A program made the position numbers and the translations under genes. A DNA stretch of 64,000 bases, from assembly GCA_910584655.1 (NCBI GenBank), contig CAJUBJ010000008.1:1-64000 (forward strand). Direction: 5' to 3'. Shown piece by piece: positions 27,372 to 35,621 of the stretch (the stretch's first letter is position 1; each line of letters begins with the position of its first letter). Origin of the DNA: an uncultured Bacilli bacterium. Lineage in GTDB: Bacteria; Bacillota_I; Bacilli_A; RF39; UBA660. The notes under the pieces were generated by a model. That model did not search any database and was not told the DNA's origin. It saw nothing but the letters and a program-made list of their open reading frames with translations.

Positions 27372-28007
27372 ATGTTAGATAAAGATATTTATTTTGATGA
27401 TTATGAAACTATAGAAAAGAAAGATTATTCCTTAGAGTATAAAGTAGAATATAATCCATATGAAGAAATAGATGAGATATGTGATAAATTAAATAGAATA
27501 AAGTGTTCTATGTTAGAACAAGCTAGTATGGCTGGAATGACTTGTGTTGTTGAGTCAAGTGAAGAAAGACCTATAATAGGTACACAAGCATTAGATACGT
27601 GTTATGGTATTTTATTTTATGATAGACAAGCTAGATATGGCGTTGTAGGACATGGTGCTCCAAGTAGTAAAGTTGGAACTTTATATGAAATGCTAAGACT
27701 TATAGATGATGGTACTGATAAAGTTGTAGAATTTATGATAGTTCCAGGTTTTAGAAATGTTGATTATAAAGATTTATCTGGACAACAAGAATTATTAGAA
27801 GAAATGATGAAGTATAGTAGAGATAGTAAAGTAAAATTTGTACCTTTAAAAGGGGATATTCAAATAAAGTTGCATGAACCAACTTTATCTTATGAGTTTG
27901 CTTTTGATACAAGAAATTGTAAATTTGTATCTGATACAATATTTTTTGATGAAACAGAAGTTAATCCGAGATATATGCCTAAGAGTAAGGGAAGATATGG
28001 TAAATAA
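27372..28007 (+). CDS. Uncharacterised protein, possible CheD-like fold
   Basis: 211 residues, no signal peptide or membrane segment. I do not recognise a named family. The stretch IIGTQALDTCYGILFYDRQARYGVVGHGAPSS (about 75-107) has the rhythm of the CheD deamidase core (cysteine near a GSC-type turn, then a conserved histidine 20 residues on), with Cys at CYGI and His at GHGAP. Remaining sequence does not help. Start ATG 27372 follows GGGTGAT. Lies between mfd and the reverse-strand XRE pair, ended by a bidirectional terminator. Confidence 0.6.
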   Translation: MLDKDIYFDDYETIEKKDYSLEYKVEYNPYEEIDEICDKLNRIKCSMLEQASMAGMTCVVESSEERPIIGTQALDTCYGILFYDRQARYGVVGHGAPSSKVGTLYEMLRLIDDGTDKVVEFMIVPGFRNVDYKDLSGQQELLEEMMKYSRDSKVKFVPLKGDIQIKLHEPTLSYEFAFDTRNCKFVSDTIFFDETEVNPRYMPKSKGRYGK

Positions 28008-28010
28008 AAA

Positions 28011-28045
28011 AGCATAGTTTTTTGAAGTCTATGCTAATTTTTTTT
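28011..28045. terminator. Bidirectional terminator between convergent genes
   Basis: Stem AGCATAG/CTATGCT with A-run before and T-run after, serving both the rightward gene at 27372 and the leftward gene ending at 28034. Confidence 0.75.
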
Positions 28046-28531
28046 GTCTTCTGGTATATCAGTAATAGATGCTAATCCAAATATTAATCCTAGTATTGAT
28101 GATATAATACCAATATAAAAAAAATACTTTTCAAATAAATAGAAAGAGAATAAGGATTCTAATATAATATCAATAAAAACAAAAATAATAATTATAGTAA
28201 ATATAGGAGTTAAAATTATAAATTTTATTATTTTTGGAAAAAAATCTGATTTATTTTGGGACGAAGTATTTGTTAATGATTCTATCTCTTCATTAGTTGA
28301 TTTTGCCTCTTCGTTTGTTAAACTTTTATCATTTTTAAAAAAGTTTGATAATGTTATATAAGATAAACCACAAGATAATAACGGACAAAATATTAAGCCA
28401 ACTACCATTAAAAACGCACCATTATCATCTCCAAAAATAAAAAATATTCCCAAGATCATTAAGAAGAAGTATAAATAAGCAATTGGAAAAAATAATATTA
28501 CTTTTAATAATATTTTAGTTGATTCTTTCAT
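28034..28531 (-). CDS. Small multi-pass membrane protein, unknown function
   Basis: 165 residues with four likely membrane helices in two pairs: about 8-35 and 38-65 at the N-terminus, 100-130 and 135-158 at the C-terminus, joined by a charged Ser/Glu/Asn loop (about 70-95). No family recognised. Lies downstream of a reverse-strand XRE regulator gene, against the direction of surrounding genes, so the pair may be a transferred unit. Confidence 0.7.
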   Translation of the reverse strand: MKESTKILLKVILFFPIAYLYFFLMILGIFFIFGDDNGAFLMVVGLIFCPLLSCGLSYITLSNFFKNDKSLTNEEAKSTNEEIESLTNTSSQNKSDFFPKIIKFIILTPIFTIIIIFVFIDIILESLFSFYLFEKYFFYIGIISSILGLIFGLASITDIPEDKKN

Positions 28532-28562
28532 AATTAATACCTTCTTTTCTATTTTATTTTAA

Positions 28563-28592
28563 CATAAAAAAATAGATTATTAATCTATTTTA
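28563..28592 (-). terminator. Terminator after the XRE gene
   Basis: Stem AATAGATTA/TAATCTATT with a T-run on the minus strand, just past the stop codon at 28590. It makes the XRE gene and the membrane gene mostly separate transcripts. Confidence 0.7.
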
Positions 28593-28841
28593 GCTTTTAT
28601 ATGTATCAATATCATCAAACAGTTGTCTAATGTCTATTTCTAAGGCATCGGCGAATTTACCTATTGTTTCTAGTAAAGGAGTTTTTTCGATGCTTAGACA
28701 TTCTAAATCTCTAACATAACCATGAGTTAAACCTGTAAGATCAGCAAGTTCTTGAAGTGTATACTTTCTCATTTTACGATATTTTCTTATGTTTTTTCTA
28801 ACTATTATAGATAAATTTTCTTTAGAATATCGACTAGTCAA
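28590..28841 (-). CDS. XRE-family transcriptional regulator
   Basis: 83-residue DNA-binding protein consisting of one helix-turn-helix domain: MRKYTLQELADLTGLTHGYVRDLECLS (about 24-50), followed by ETIGKFADALEIDIRQLF. Start is TTG at 28841 preceded by AAAGGTAGTGAT. Opposite in direction to its flanks. The short size and single domain suit a local regulator of the adjoining membrane gene or of itself; target unknown. Confidence 0.82.
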   Translation of the reverse strand: MTSRYSKENLSIIVRKNIRKYRKMRKYTLQELADLTGLTHGYVRDLECLSIEKTPLLETIGKFADALEIDIRQLFDDIDTYKS

Positions 28842-29023
28842 AGTATATCACTACCTTTCTTTTATTGATTATTACATAAAAGAAAATAAAAATATGTCGT
28901 CTACATAAAGTTTTTGAGTTGTTTTTTTTATTGGAAACTAAATATCTTAGATAATTATAAATTTTTAATTGTATATTTTTTTTAATTTAGTAAAAACTAT
29001 TACTGAATGGAGAATTTTATTAT

Positions 29024-29527
29024 ATGAAAGATATTAATTTTATTAAAAATATAGATAACTTGGGTAGAATTGTTATTCCAATGGATATAAGACGTAAATT
29101 ACAGATTAATACTGGGGATGTTTTAAGTATTACATGTAATGATAAAGATATTATGTTAACTAAATACAGTTCTTTAGATAATAATTTGAAGATTATAGAA
29201 ATAGTTAAATCTTTTATAGAAACTTTAGATATTAAAGTAATATTAGCAAATAGAGAGTGTGTATTGTATTCTAATCTGGTTAATATAGGTTGTAAGTTAG
29301 GTAATGATATAAGGTTATTAGTTAAAAATGGTAATAGTATAAAACTACAAAGTAATGAGTTTGTATTTGGAGAAAATAAAGTTAATGGAATATATAATAT
29401 GTTACCAATTGTTACAAATGAAGGGGTTATAGGTAGTTTAATAGTATTTGGTGATATTAATGAAAAAGGCTATGAAATGTGTACATTACTTGCTAAAATT
29501 ATTATGTTAGAGTTAAATATTTCTTGA
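29024..29527 (+). CDS. spoVT: SpoVT-like AbrB-family regulator
   Basis: N-terminal swapped-hairpin AbrB DNA-binding domain (IDNLGRIVIPMDIRRKLQINTGD, about 10-32) and a C-terminal GAF-like domain (NGIYNMLPIVTNEGVIGSLIVFG). This two-domain form of 167 residues is SpoVT, a forespore regulator under sigma-G in Bacillus, where it also lies just downstream of mfd. Sequence identity to Bacillus looks moderate. Preceded by TGGAG. Confidence 0.8.
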   Translation: MKDINFIKNIDNLGRIVIPMDIRRKLQINTGDVLSITCNDKDIMLTKYSSLDNNLKIIEIVKSFIETLDIKVILANRECVLYSNLVNIGCKLGNDIRLLVKNGNSIKLQSNEFVFGENKVNGIYNMLPIVTNEGVIGSLIVFGDINEKGYEMCTLLAKIIMLELNIS

Positions 29528-29757
29528 TAAAGGTAATCTTTTATGTTAAATTATTTTTATATTTGGTGATGAAGGAAAGAGTACCTTTATAGTAATTGTT
29601 TAGAGAGATTCTGGTTGGTGAAAAGAATTCGATGAAATATTGGGAACATGGCTCTGGAGCTGAAACGTTTATTTCGCGTTAAGAATAAAGTGTATGATAA
29701 ATTCATAAACTAAGGTGGTACCGCGGGTTATTACTCGTCCTTAGATTATGGATTTTT
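29524..29757 (+). promoter_or_regulatory. T-box leader, specifier ATG (methionine)
   Basis: A complete T-box riboswitch upstream of dut-metG. Recognised parts: AGTA (29591-29594), AGAGAGATTCTGGTTGGTGAAAAG for the apical stem I, a specifier ATG (29648-29650) directly followed by GCTCTGGAGC, the T-box AAGGTGGTACCGCGG (29712-29726), and a competing terminator CTAAGG/CCTTAG (29710-29715 with 29739-29744) with T-run. Uncharged tRNA-Met should stabilise the antiterminator and allow expression. A weak promoter TTGATA-17-TAAATT begins at 29524. Confidence 0.9.
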
Positions 29758-29776
29758 TTATTTGAGGAGGTTGTAA

Positions 29777-30256
29777 ATGAGAAAATTTGAGAAAATAAGT
29801 TGGGAACAATTTAAAAAAGATATTAAAGATGATAAAAAATTATATGATGAATATCGAATGCCTGCTAGAAAGACTAAAGCATCAGCTGGTTATGACTTTT
29901 TTGCAGTAGAATCTTTCGAAATTAAACCTGGAGAAATAAAAAAGATTCCGACTGGAATTAAAGCTAAATTTCCCGAGGATGAAACTTTATTTTTGTTTGT
30001 TAGAAGTAGTATGGGTTTTAAGCATAATGTTCGAATGTGTAACCAAGTTGGAATTATAGATGCTGATTTTTATGAAAATGCAGATAATGAAGGTCACATG
30101 TGGTTTGCGTTGCAAAATGAAGGTGAAAAAGTATTTAAAATATCATCTGGAGAAGCTTATGGGCAAGGAGTATTTTTGAAATATTATACATGTGGAGAAG
30201 AAATAGAAAATGAAAGAACTGGTTGGTCAGGAAAACCAGAGAAAAGAGGAAATTAA
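29777..30256 (+). CDS. dut: dUTPase-like nucleotidohydrolase
   Basis: Trimeric dUTPase fold, expected to cleave dUTP to dUMP. Motif I is AGYDFFA (about 37-43), motif II RSSMGFK, motif III NQVGIIDADFY, motif IV QGVFLKY, and ERTGWSG at the end stands in place of the glycine-rich motif V. 159 residues. Its ribosome site AGGAGG follows the T-box leader, so it is the first gene of a methionine-controlled unit with metG one base after it. A dUTPase in this place is unusual. Confidence 0.82.
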   Translation: MRKFEKISWEQFKKDIKDDKKLYDEYRMPARKTKASAGYDFFAVESFEIKPGEIKKIPTGIKAKFPEDETLFLFVRSSMGFKHNVRMCNQVGIIDADFYENADNEGHMWFALQNEGEKVFKISSGEAYGQGVFLKYYTCGEEIENERTGWSGKPEKRGN

Positions 30257-30257
30257 T

Positions 30258-31799
30258 ATGAAAAATAAAGAAAAATATTATATAAGTACAGCAATAGCTT
30301 ATACATCAGGAAAACCTCATATTGGGAATACTTATGAGATTGTATTAGCTGATGCAATTGCAAGATTTAAAAGATTACAAGGCTATGATGTTTATTTTCA
30401 AACTGGAACAGATGAACATGGCGAAAAAATAGAATTAAAAGCTAAAGAAGCTGGTCAAACTCCTCAACAGTTTGTTGATGAAAAAGCATCTGTTATTAAA
30501 GATATTTGGGATGTAATGAATACAAGTTATGATAACTTTGTAAGAACTACTGATTCTAAGCATGAAAAGATAGTACAACATATATTTAAGTATATGTATG
30601 ATAAAGGAGATATTTATAAGAGTGAATATAAAGGATTATATTGTACTCCTTGTGAATCTTTCTGGACAGAAAGTCAATTAGTAGATGGAAAATGTCCTGA
30701 TTGTGGGAGAGAGGTTCAACCAAAATGTGAAGAAGCTTATTTCTTTAAATTATCTAAATATCAAGATAAATTAGAAGAATATATTGAAACACATCCTGAG
30801 TTTATTCAACCGTCAGCTAGAAAGAATGAAATGATTAATAATTTTATTAAACCTGGATTACAAGATTTATGTGTATCTAGAACGTCATTTACTTGGGGAA
30901 TTCCAGTTGATTTTGATCCAAAACACGTAGTTTATGTATGGTTGGATGCTTTAACAAATTATATTACTAATATAGGATTTGATTTTGATGAAACAACTGA
31001 AGAATTTAATTATAGATGGCCTGCAGATTTACATTTAATTGGTAAGGATATTATTAGATTCCATACAATTTATTGGCCATGTTTCTTAATGAGTTTAGAT
31101 TTACCATTGCCTAAACAAGTTTTTGGACATCCATGGTTAATTATGGCTGATGGAAAGATGAGTAAATCAAAGGGAAATGTTGTTTATGCAGATGATTTAG
31201 TTAATGAATTTGGTGTTGATGCAGTAAGATACTATTTCTTACATGAAATTCCTTTTGCTTCAGATGGTGTATTTACTAGAGAATTATTAATTGAAAGAAT
31301 TAATGGGGACTTAGTTAATATATTAGGAAATCTAGTTAATAGAACAGTAAGTATGAATTATAAGTATTTTGATGGAGTTATACAAGAACATAATACTTAT
31401 GAACAAGTGGATGATGATTTAATAGACAGTGTATTAGCTTTGGGAAATAAAGTATCTAATAAAATGGATGAATTAAAAGTAGGCGAAGCTTTACAAGAAA
31501 TATTTGATGTTTTAAGAAAATGTAATAAATATATAGATGATACAATGCCTTGGAGTTTAGCAAAAGATGAATCTAAGAAGGAAAGACTTGGTACAGTATT
31601 GTATAATTTATTAGAAAGTATTAGAATTTGTAGTGTTTACTTGGAACCATTCTTAACTGATACGGCAGAAAGAATATTTAAGCAATTAAATACAGAAATT
31701 AAATCTATTGAAAGTACAGAAGAATTTGGTGGTTTAGAAGTGGGAAATACTTTATCTGAACCTGTTCACTTATTTGATAGAATAGATATTAAAGCTTAG
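30258..31799 (+). CDS. metG: Methionyl-tRNA synthetase
   Basis: Charges tRNA-Met. HIGH motif as HIGN in AYTSGKPHIGN (about 14-24), zinc-type cysteines CTPCESFW...CPDCG (about 128-147) and KMSKSKGN (about 296-303). 513 residues: the C-terminal tRNA-binding domain present in many family members is missing. Start ATG 30258 follows AAAAGAGG; an earlier in-frame start overlaps dut. Expression is expected to respond to uncharged tRNA-Met through the T-box. Confidence 0.96.
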   Translation: MKNKEKYYISTAIAYTSGKPHIGNTYEIVLADAIARFKRLQGYDVYFQTGTDEHGEKIELKAKEAGQTPQQFVDEKASVIKDIWDVMNTSYDNFVRTTDSKHEKIVQHIFKYMYDKGDIYKSEYKGLYCTPCESFWTESQLVDGKCPDCGREVQPKCEEAYFFKLSKYQDKLEEYIETHPEFIQPSARKNEMINNFIKPGLQDLCVSRTSFTWGIPVDFDPKHVVYVWLDALTNYITNIGFDFDETTEEFNYRWPADLHLIGKDIIRFHTIYWPCFLMSLDLPLPKQVFGHPWLIMADGKMSKSKGNVVYADDLVNEFGVDAVRYYFLHEIPFASDGVFTRELLIERINGDLVNILGNLVNRTVSMNYKYFDGVIQEHNTYEQVDDDLIDSVLALGNKVSNKMDELKVGEALQEIFDVLRKCNKYIDDTMPWSLAKDESKKERLGTVLYNLLESIRICSVYLEPFLTDTAERIFKQLNTEIKSIESTEEFGGLEVGNTLSEPVHLFDRIDIKA

Positions 31800-31817
31800 T
31801 TTAACTAAGTTTTTTTA
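31795..31817 (+). terminator. Terminator after metG
   Basis: Stem CTTAG/CTAAG across the metG stop, followed by seven T. The T-run runs directly into the first Noc-type site. Confidence 0.7.
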
Positions 31818-31942
31818 TTTCCTGGGAAATAATTATAGGTAAATCTAATATTGCGCAGAAAATAAAGATTGGGAAATGCCCTAAAATAGGCATATTTCCT
31901 GGGAAATTAATATAACCCAGGAAATAATATTTTCCGAGAAAT
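31818..31942. promoter_or_regulatory. Cluster of four Noc-type sites (metG-tatD)
   Basis: In 125 bases: ATTTCCTGGGAAAT at 31818-31831 and again at 31894-31907 (each one mismatch to the Noc palindrome), ATAACCCAGGAAAT at 31912-31925 (three mismatches, one half intact) and ATTTTCCGAGAAAT at 31929-31942 (two symmetric mismatches). A lone half-site GGGAAAT is at about 31871. The pattern is far denser than elsewhere in the window. Confidence 0.65.
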
Positions 31943-31976
31943 AAATTTTTTGATATAATTTTATATGGTGATTGTT

Positions 31977-32726
31977 ATGTTTACTGATACACATTGTCAT
32001 TTATATAAAGAGTATTATGATGATTTAGATATGATGATAAATAAAATAAAAGAAAGTAAAATAAATAAAGTTATCAACAACGGATGTGATAGAAGTTCGA
32101 ATGTAGAAGTATTAGAAAATATTGGGAAATATAATAATATGTATGGAGCTTTAGGGATTCATCCGGAAAATGTTGACTTTTATACTGAAGAAGATCTACA
32201 GTTTGTTGAAAACCATATTAATGATGAAAAAATTGTTGCAATTGGTGAGATTGGTTTAGATTATTATTGGACAAAAGATAATAAAGATAAACAGATTGAA
32301 TTATTTGAAAATCAATTAGAATTAGCTGAACGTGTTAATAAACCTGTAATTATTCACAGTAGAGATGCAACTTTGGATACCATAGAGATATTAAAAAAAC
32401 ATAATGTTAGAGGAGTTATTCATAGTTTTAGTGGAAGTTATGAAACGGCTTGTATTTATATAAAAATGGGCTTTTTACTTGGAATTAATGGTGTTATAAC
32501 ATTTAAGAATTGTAATTTGAAAGATGTAATAGAGAAGATTGATTTATCTAACATTGTTTTGGAAACAGATTCTCCTTATTTAACTCCAGTTCCTTTTAGA
32601 GGAGAGAAAAATGATTCTACACATGTAGAAGATATTGCAAAATTTATATGTAATTTAAAGAATATAAGTATGGAAGAATTATCCTTGGTAACTAATGACA
32701 ATGTTAGGAGAGTTTTTGACATTTAA
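31977..32726 (+). CDS. tatD: TatD-family metal-dependent DNase
   Basis: Metal-dependent hydrolase of the YabD/TatD family. Metal ligands are seen in FTDTHCHL (HxH), GEIGLDYYW, VIIHSRDA, IHSFSG and LETDSPYLTP. 249 residues. Start ATG 31977 was chosen because GGTGAT precedes it by four bases. Between metG and the 3D-domain gene, exactly as metS-yabD-yabE in Bacillus. Confidence 0.93.
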   Translation: MFTDTHCHLYKEYYDDLDMMINKIKESKINKVINNGCDRSSNVEVLENIGKYNNMYGALGIHPENVDFYTEEDLQFVENHINDEKIVAIGEIGLDYYWTKDNKDKQIELFENQLELAERVNKPVIIHSRDATLDTIEILKKHNVRGVIHSFSGSYETACIYIKMGFLLGINGVITFKNCNLKDVIEKIDLSNIVLETDSPYLTPVPFRGEKNDSTHVEDIAKFICNLKNISMEELSLVTNDNVRRVFDI

Positions 32727-32775
32727 AGTTTAAAATGCTAATATAAATCTTATCTTTTTCAGAGGTGAAATTTTT

Positions 32776-33348
32776 ATGAAGAAAATGAACTGGATAAAGA
32801 TGGGGTTTAAAATAGTTAAGATAGTTTTAATATTTTTATTAGTGATGATAATTCAAGCTAATATAAGTGATAAAGCTTTAGTAAAAACAGAAAATTTTAA
32901 TTTGAATATGACTTTAGGTCTTACTGCTATGGCGGAGAAAGAAGAAGAGGAGATTCCTCGTGAAGTTATAATTGAAAAAAACAAAGAAAATAGTTCTGTT
33001 ATAAATAAATATACAGGTGATTTAACTGGTTATGCCGCTGATTGTCCTTTATGTAATGGTACACTTGCTTGCAAAAGGTCTTATAATGTTTATAGAAATA
33101 ATGTAATTACATATAATGATGAGACTTATGGTAATGTAAGAATTGTTGCATCTTCAAAACAACTTGCTTGTGGTACAGTTGTAAGATTTAATGCAAGTTC
33201 TATATCAAGTGCTCCAATATATGCTATTGTTTTGGATAGAGGCGTTACTGGTAATAGTTTAGATTTATTAATGTCTACAGAAGATGCTGCAAGACGTGAA
33301 GTAGGTAGAAAAAAGATTACATATGAAGTTGTAAGAAATGGTTGGTAA
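32776..33348 (+). CDS. 3D-domain cell-wall protein (YabE-like)
   Basis: Exported or anchored protein with one N-terminal membrane segment (about 12-28). The C-terminal half (about 85-190) is a 3D domain, the double-psi barrel of YabE/YocH and lytic transglycosylases: LTGYAADCP, VRIVASSKQLACGTVVRF, and the aspartates in VLDRG and SLDLLMST. 190 residues, much shorter than Bacillus YabE since the DUF348 and G5 parts are missing. Found in the yabE position between tatD and ksgA. Confidence 0.82.
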   Translation: MKKMNWIKMGFKIVKIVLIFLLVMIIQANISDKALVKTENFNLNMTLGLTAMAEKEEEEIPREVIIEKNKENSSVINKYTGDLTGYAADCPLCNGTLACKRSYNVYRNNVITYNDETYGNVRIVASSKQLACGTVVRFNASSISSAPIYAIVLDRGVTGNSLDLLMSTEDAARREVGRKKITYEVVRNGW

Positions 33349-33365
33349 AAAAGGAAGTGAATAAA

Positions 33366-34154
33366 TTGGGAGATTTTAAGCATAAACATAGTTTAGGACA
33401 AAATTTCTTAAAAGATAAGGGAGTTCTTGCTAAAATTGTTGATAGTGTTGACGTTAAAGAAGATGACCTTATAATTGAAGTAGGCCCTGGTCAGGGGGCT
33501 TTAACTAAGTTTTTAAAATTATTTCATGCTAATTTAAGATGTTTTGAGGTAGATACTAGAGTTAAAAAAGATTTAGAAAAATTTGAAGATGATAAAACTA
33601 AGGTTATATATAATGATTTTCTTAAAGTTAATTTGGAAGATGAGATAAAAGACATAAAATATAATGATTTATATGTAATAGCTAATTTACCATATTATAT
33701 TACTACTCCAATTATAGAAAAAATGATTAGTAGTCCATTAAATGTAAAAGCGATGGTTTTAATGGTACAAAATGAAGTTGCTGATAGATTAAGTGCTAAA
33801 GTTGGTAGTAAGGATTATGGAGCAATTACTGTATTTTTAAATTATTATTATAATGTAGAAAAGTTATTTTTTGTAAGTAGAAAGGCATTTGATCCAGTTC
33901 CTAATGTTGATAGTGCCGTTATTAAGTTATCTAAGAAAGAAAAAGAACTTGATGTTTATAATAAAGATTTGTTTTTTAAGTTAATTCAAGATTCTTTTAG
34001 AATGAAGAGAAAAAACATAAGAAATAATTTAAAAAACTATGATTTAGATAAGATTTTAGAAGTTTTACAAAATTATGGATTAGATTTAATGGTTAGAGCA
34101 GAATCTATCCCTTTAAATTGTTTTGTTGATATGGCAAATGTATTAAGCAAGTAG
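33366..34154 (+). CDS. rsmA: 16S rRNA dimethyladenosine transferase KsgA/RsmA
   Basis: Dimethylates A1518 and A1519 of 16S rRNA. SLGQNFLKD at the start, SAM loop IIEVGPGQGALTKFL, catalytic NLPYYITTPII, and the late VPNVDSAVI are diagnostic. Start TTG 33366 follows AAGGAAGTGA; the first in-frame codon at 33342 overlaps the upstream gene. 262 residues. rnmV, normally directly upstream, is absent. Confidence 0.95.
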   Translation: MGDFKHKHSLGQNFLKDKGVLAKIVDSVDVKEDDLIIEVGPGQGALTKFLKLFHANLRCFEVDTRVKKDLEKFEDDKTKVIYNDFLKVNLEDEIKDIKYNDLYVIANLPYYITTPIIEKMISSPLNVKAMVLMVQNEVADRLSAKVGSKDYGAITVFLNYYYNVEKLFFVSRKAFDPVPNVDSAVIKLSKKEKELDVYNKDLFFKLIQDSFRMKRKNIRNNLKNYDLDKILEVLQNYGLDLMVRAESIPLNCFVDMANVLSK

Positions 34155-34170
34155 AGATACTTGTTTTTTT
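34148..34170 (+). terminator. Terminator after ksgA
   Basis: Stem CAAGTA/TACTTG including the ksgA stop codon, followed by a T-run. Confidence 0.75.
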
Positions 34171-34217
34171 CTGGAATAAAGTTAATTTTATTTTCATAAA
34201 ATAACTAAGGTGATTAA

Positions 34218-35003
34218 ATGGAATTTAAAATTGGAGATTATGTAACAAGAAATAGTTATGATAATGATATTGTTTTTGTAATAGTAGATATTAAAGAAAG
34301 TGAAGCAATATTAAAAGGATATGATTTAAGAATAGTTGCTGATAGTCCATTATCAGATTTAGTTTTATGTGATGATGAAAGAAAAAAAGATGATTTTGCT
34401 GATGAACTTTTTAAAGAAGATATTTTAGATAAAGTTGATAGGGATGAGTATTTTTATTTGCCCCCAAGGATACTTCATTTAGATGGAGATAGTGAATATT
34501 TAGAAAAATGTTTAAAGTTTTATAAAAATAATAGAGTAATGGCTTTTGGTAAGACTATAAAAGAGGATGAATTAGATAAAAATGTATATAAGTTACTTGA
34601 AGAGGTTAATCCTGATATTTTAATTATTACGGGTCATGATGCTTATTTTAAGAAAAATAATGATAAAAATGATTTAAATAATTATAAAAATTCAGAAAAT
34701 TTTATAAAAGCTGTTAGGGAAGCTAGAAGATATGAAAAAAGTCATGAGAAGTTACTCATAATAGCAGGAGCTTGTCAGAGTGATTATGAAGAATTAATTA
34801 AAGCAGGAGCGGATTTTGCTAGTAGTCCAAAAAGAGTTAATATTCATGCGTTAGATCCAGCTATTATTGCTACAACAGTATCTTTAACTGAAAAGAATAG
34901 AGAAGTTAATTTAATTGAACTGCTTGAAAAAACTAAATATGGTAAGGATGGTATGGGTGGTTTAATGGTTAATGGTCTTATGTATGTGGGGTATCCAAGA
35001 TGA
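34218..35003 (+). CDS. yabG: Sporulation protease YabG
   Basis: Cysteine protease that trims spore-coat proteins in Bacillus. The opening FKIGDYVTRNSYDNDIVFVI, ILHLDGDSEYLEKC, ILIITGHDAYF and IIAGACQSDYEELI (likely catalytic His and Cys) and ASSPKRVNIHALDP are all family features. 261 residues, near the usual 290. The start overlaps none; GGTGAT precedes it. Stop overlaps the veg start. A gene used only in sporulation argues that the organism forms spores or did so recently. Confidence 0.9.
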   Translation: MEFKIGDYVTRNSYDNDIVFVIVDIKESEAILKGYDLRIVADSPLSDLVLCDDERKKDDFADELFKEDILDKVDRDEYFYLPPRILHLDGDSEYLEKCLKFYKNNRVMAFGKTIKEDELDKNVYKLLEEVNPDILIITGHDAYFKKNNDKNDLNNYKNSENFIKAVREARRYEKSHEKLLIIAGACQSDYEELIKAGADFASSPKRVNIHALDPAIIATTVSLTEKNREVNLIELLEKTKYGKDGMGGLMVNGLMYVGYPR

Positions 35004-35215
35004 AAACTATATATCAAGCTAGAGATTTAATAAATAATAATTATGGAAAACGTGCAATTATTAAAGTATTAGGTATTAGAAATAAGACGGAGATTTTTGA
35101 AGGGATAATAAGTGAATGTTATCCTAATGTTTTTATATTGAGTACAAAGATGGGGAAGAAAAGTTTTACTTATACTGATGTTTTGGTTGGAAATATTAAA
35201 GTAAACATAAAATAA
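35000..35215 (+). CDS. veg: Veg family protein
   Basis: 71-residue protein of the Veg family, linked to biofilm formation in Bacillus. Matches are NYGKRAIIKVLGIRNKTEIFEGIISECYPNVF-type order and the C-terminal SFTYTDVLVGNIKV. Its start overlaps the end of yabG, the same neighbour as in Bacillus. Slightly shorter than the usual 86 residues. Confidence 0.85.
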   Translation: MKTIYQARDLINNNYGKRAIIKVLGIRNKTEIFEGIISECYPNVFILSTKMGKKSFTYTDVLVGNIKVNIK

Positions 35216-35301
35216 TTCTTGATTTTATCTTGAATATGCTATAAACTTAAAGTAAGTTGAGACTTGATAATAAGTGCTAAACTTGGGAGGAGTGTTATTA
35301 C

Positions 35302-35592
35302 ATGAAGATTACAAAAGTAGTTCTTCGCAATAAAGAAAAAGAAGATTCACGTATGAAAGCTATAGCTACTGTAACAATAGATGAAGCATTCGTTATTACT
35401 GGAATCAGACTAATTCAAGGCGATGATAAAATGTTTATTGCTATGCCTAGTAGAAAGGTATCTGAGGGAGTTTATGATGATATAGCTCATCCAGTAAACC
35501 AAGAAACTAGAAAAATGTTTGAAGATGCAATATTTAATGCATATGAAGAAATGAAAAAAACTGGTGAAGAACTAGTTAAAGTAGAAATCTAA
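35302..35592 (+). CDS. spoVG: Septation regulator SpoVG
   Basis: RNA- and DNA-binding regulator of 96 residues. MKITKVVLRNKEKEDSRMKA, ITGIRLIQGDDKMFIAMPSR and DIAHPVNQETRKMFEDAI are diagnostic. Strong ribosome site GGGAGGAG. In Bacillus it affects asymmetric division and many other processes. Single-gene unit ended by a terminator. Confidence 0.96.
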   Translation: MKITKVVLRNKEKEDSRMKAIATVTIDEAFVITGIRLIQGDDKMFIAMPSRKVSEGVYDDIAHPVNQETRKMFEDAIFNAYEEMKKTGEELVKVEI

Positions 35593-35621
35593 AACTTAAA
35601 GGTAAAACTTTAAGTTTTTTT
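35593..35621 (+). terminator. Terminator after spoVG
   Basis: Stem AACTTAAAG/CTTTAAGTT followed by six or seven T. Confidence 0.88.

Noticed and set aside
34176..34203. Sigma-E/K-like promoter (ATA, 16 bases, CATAAAATA) before yabG
   Set aside because: Transcription would start inside the ribosome site of yabG, and such AT-rich matches are common here.
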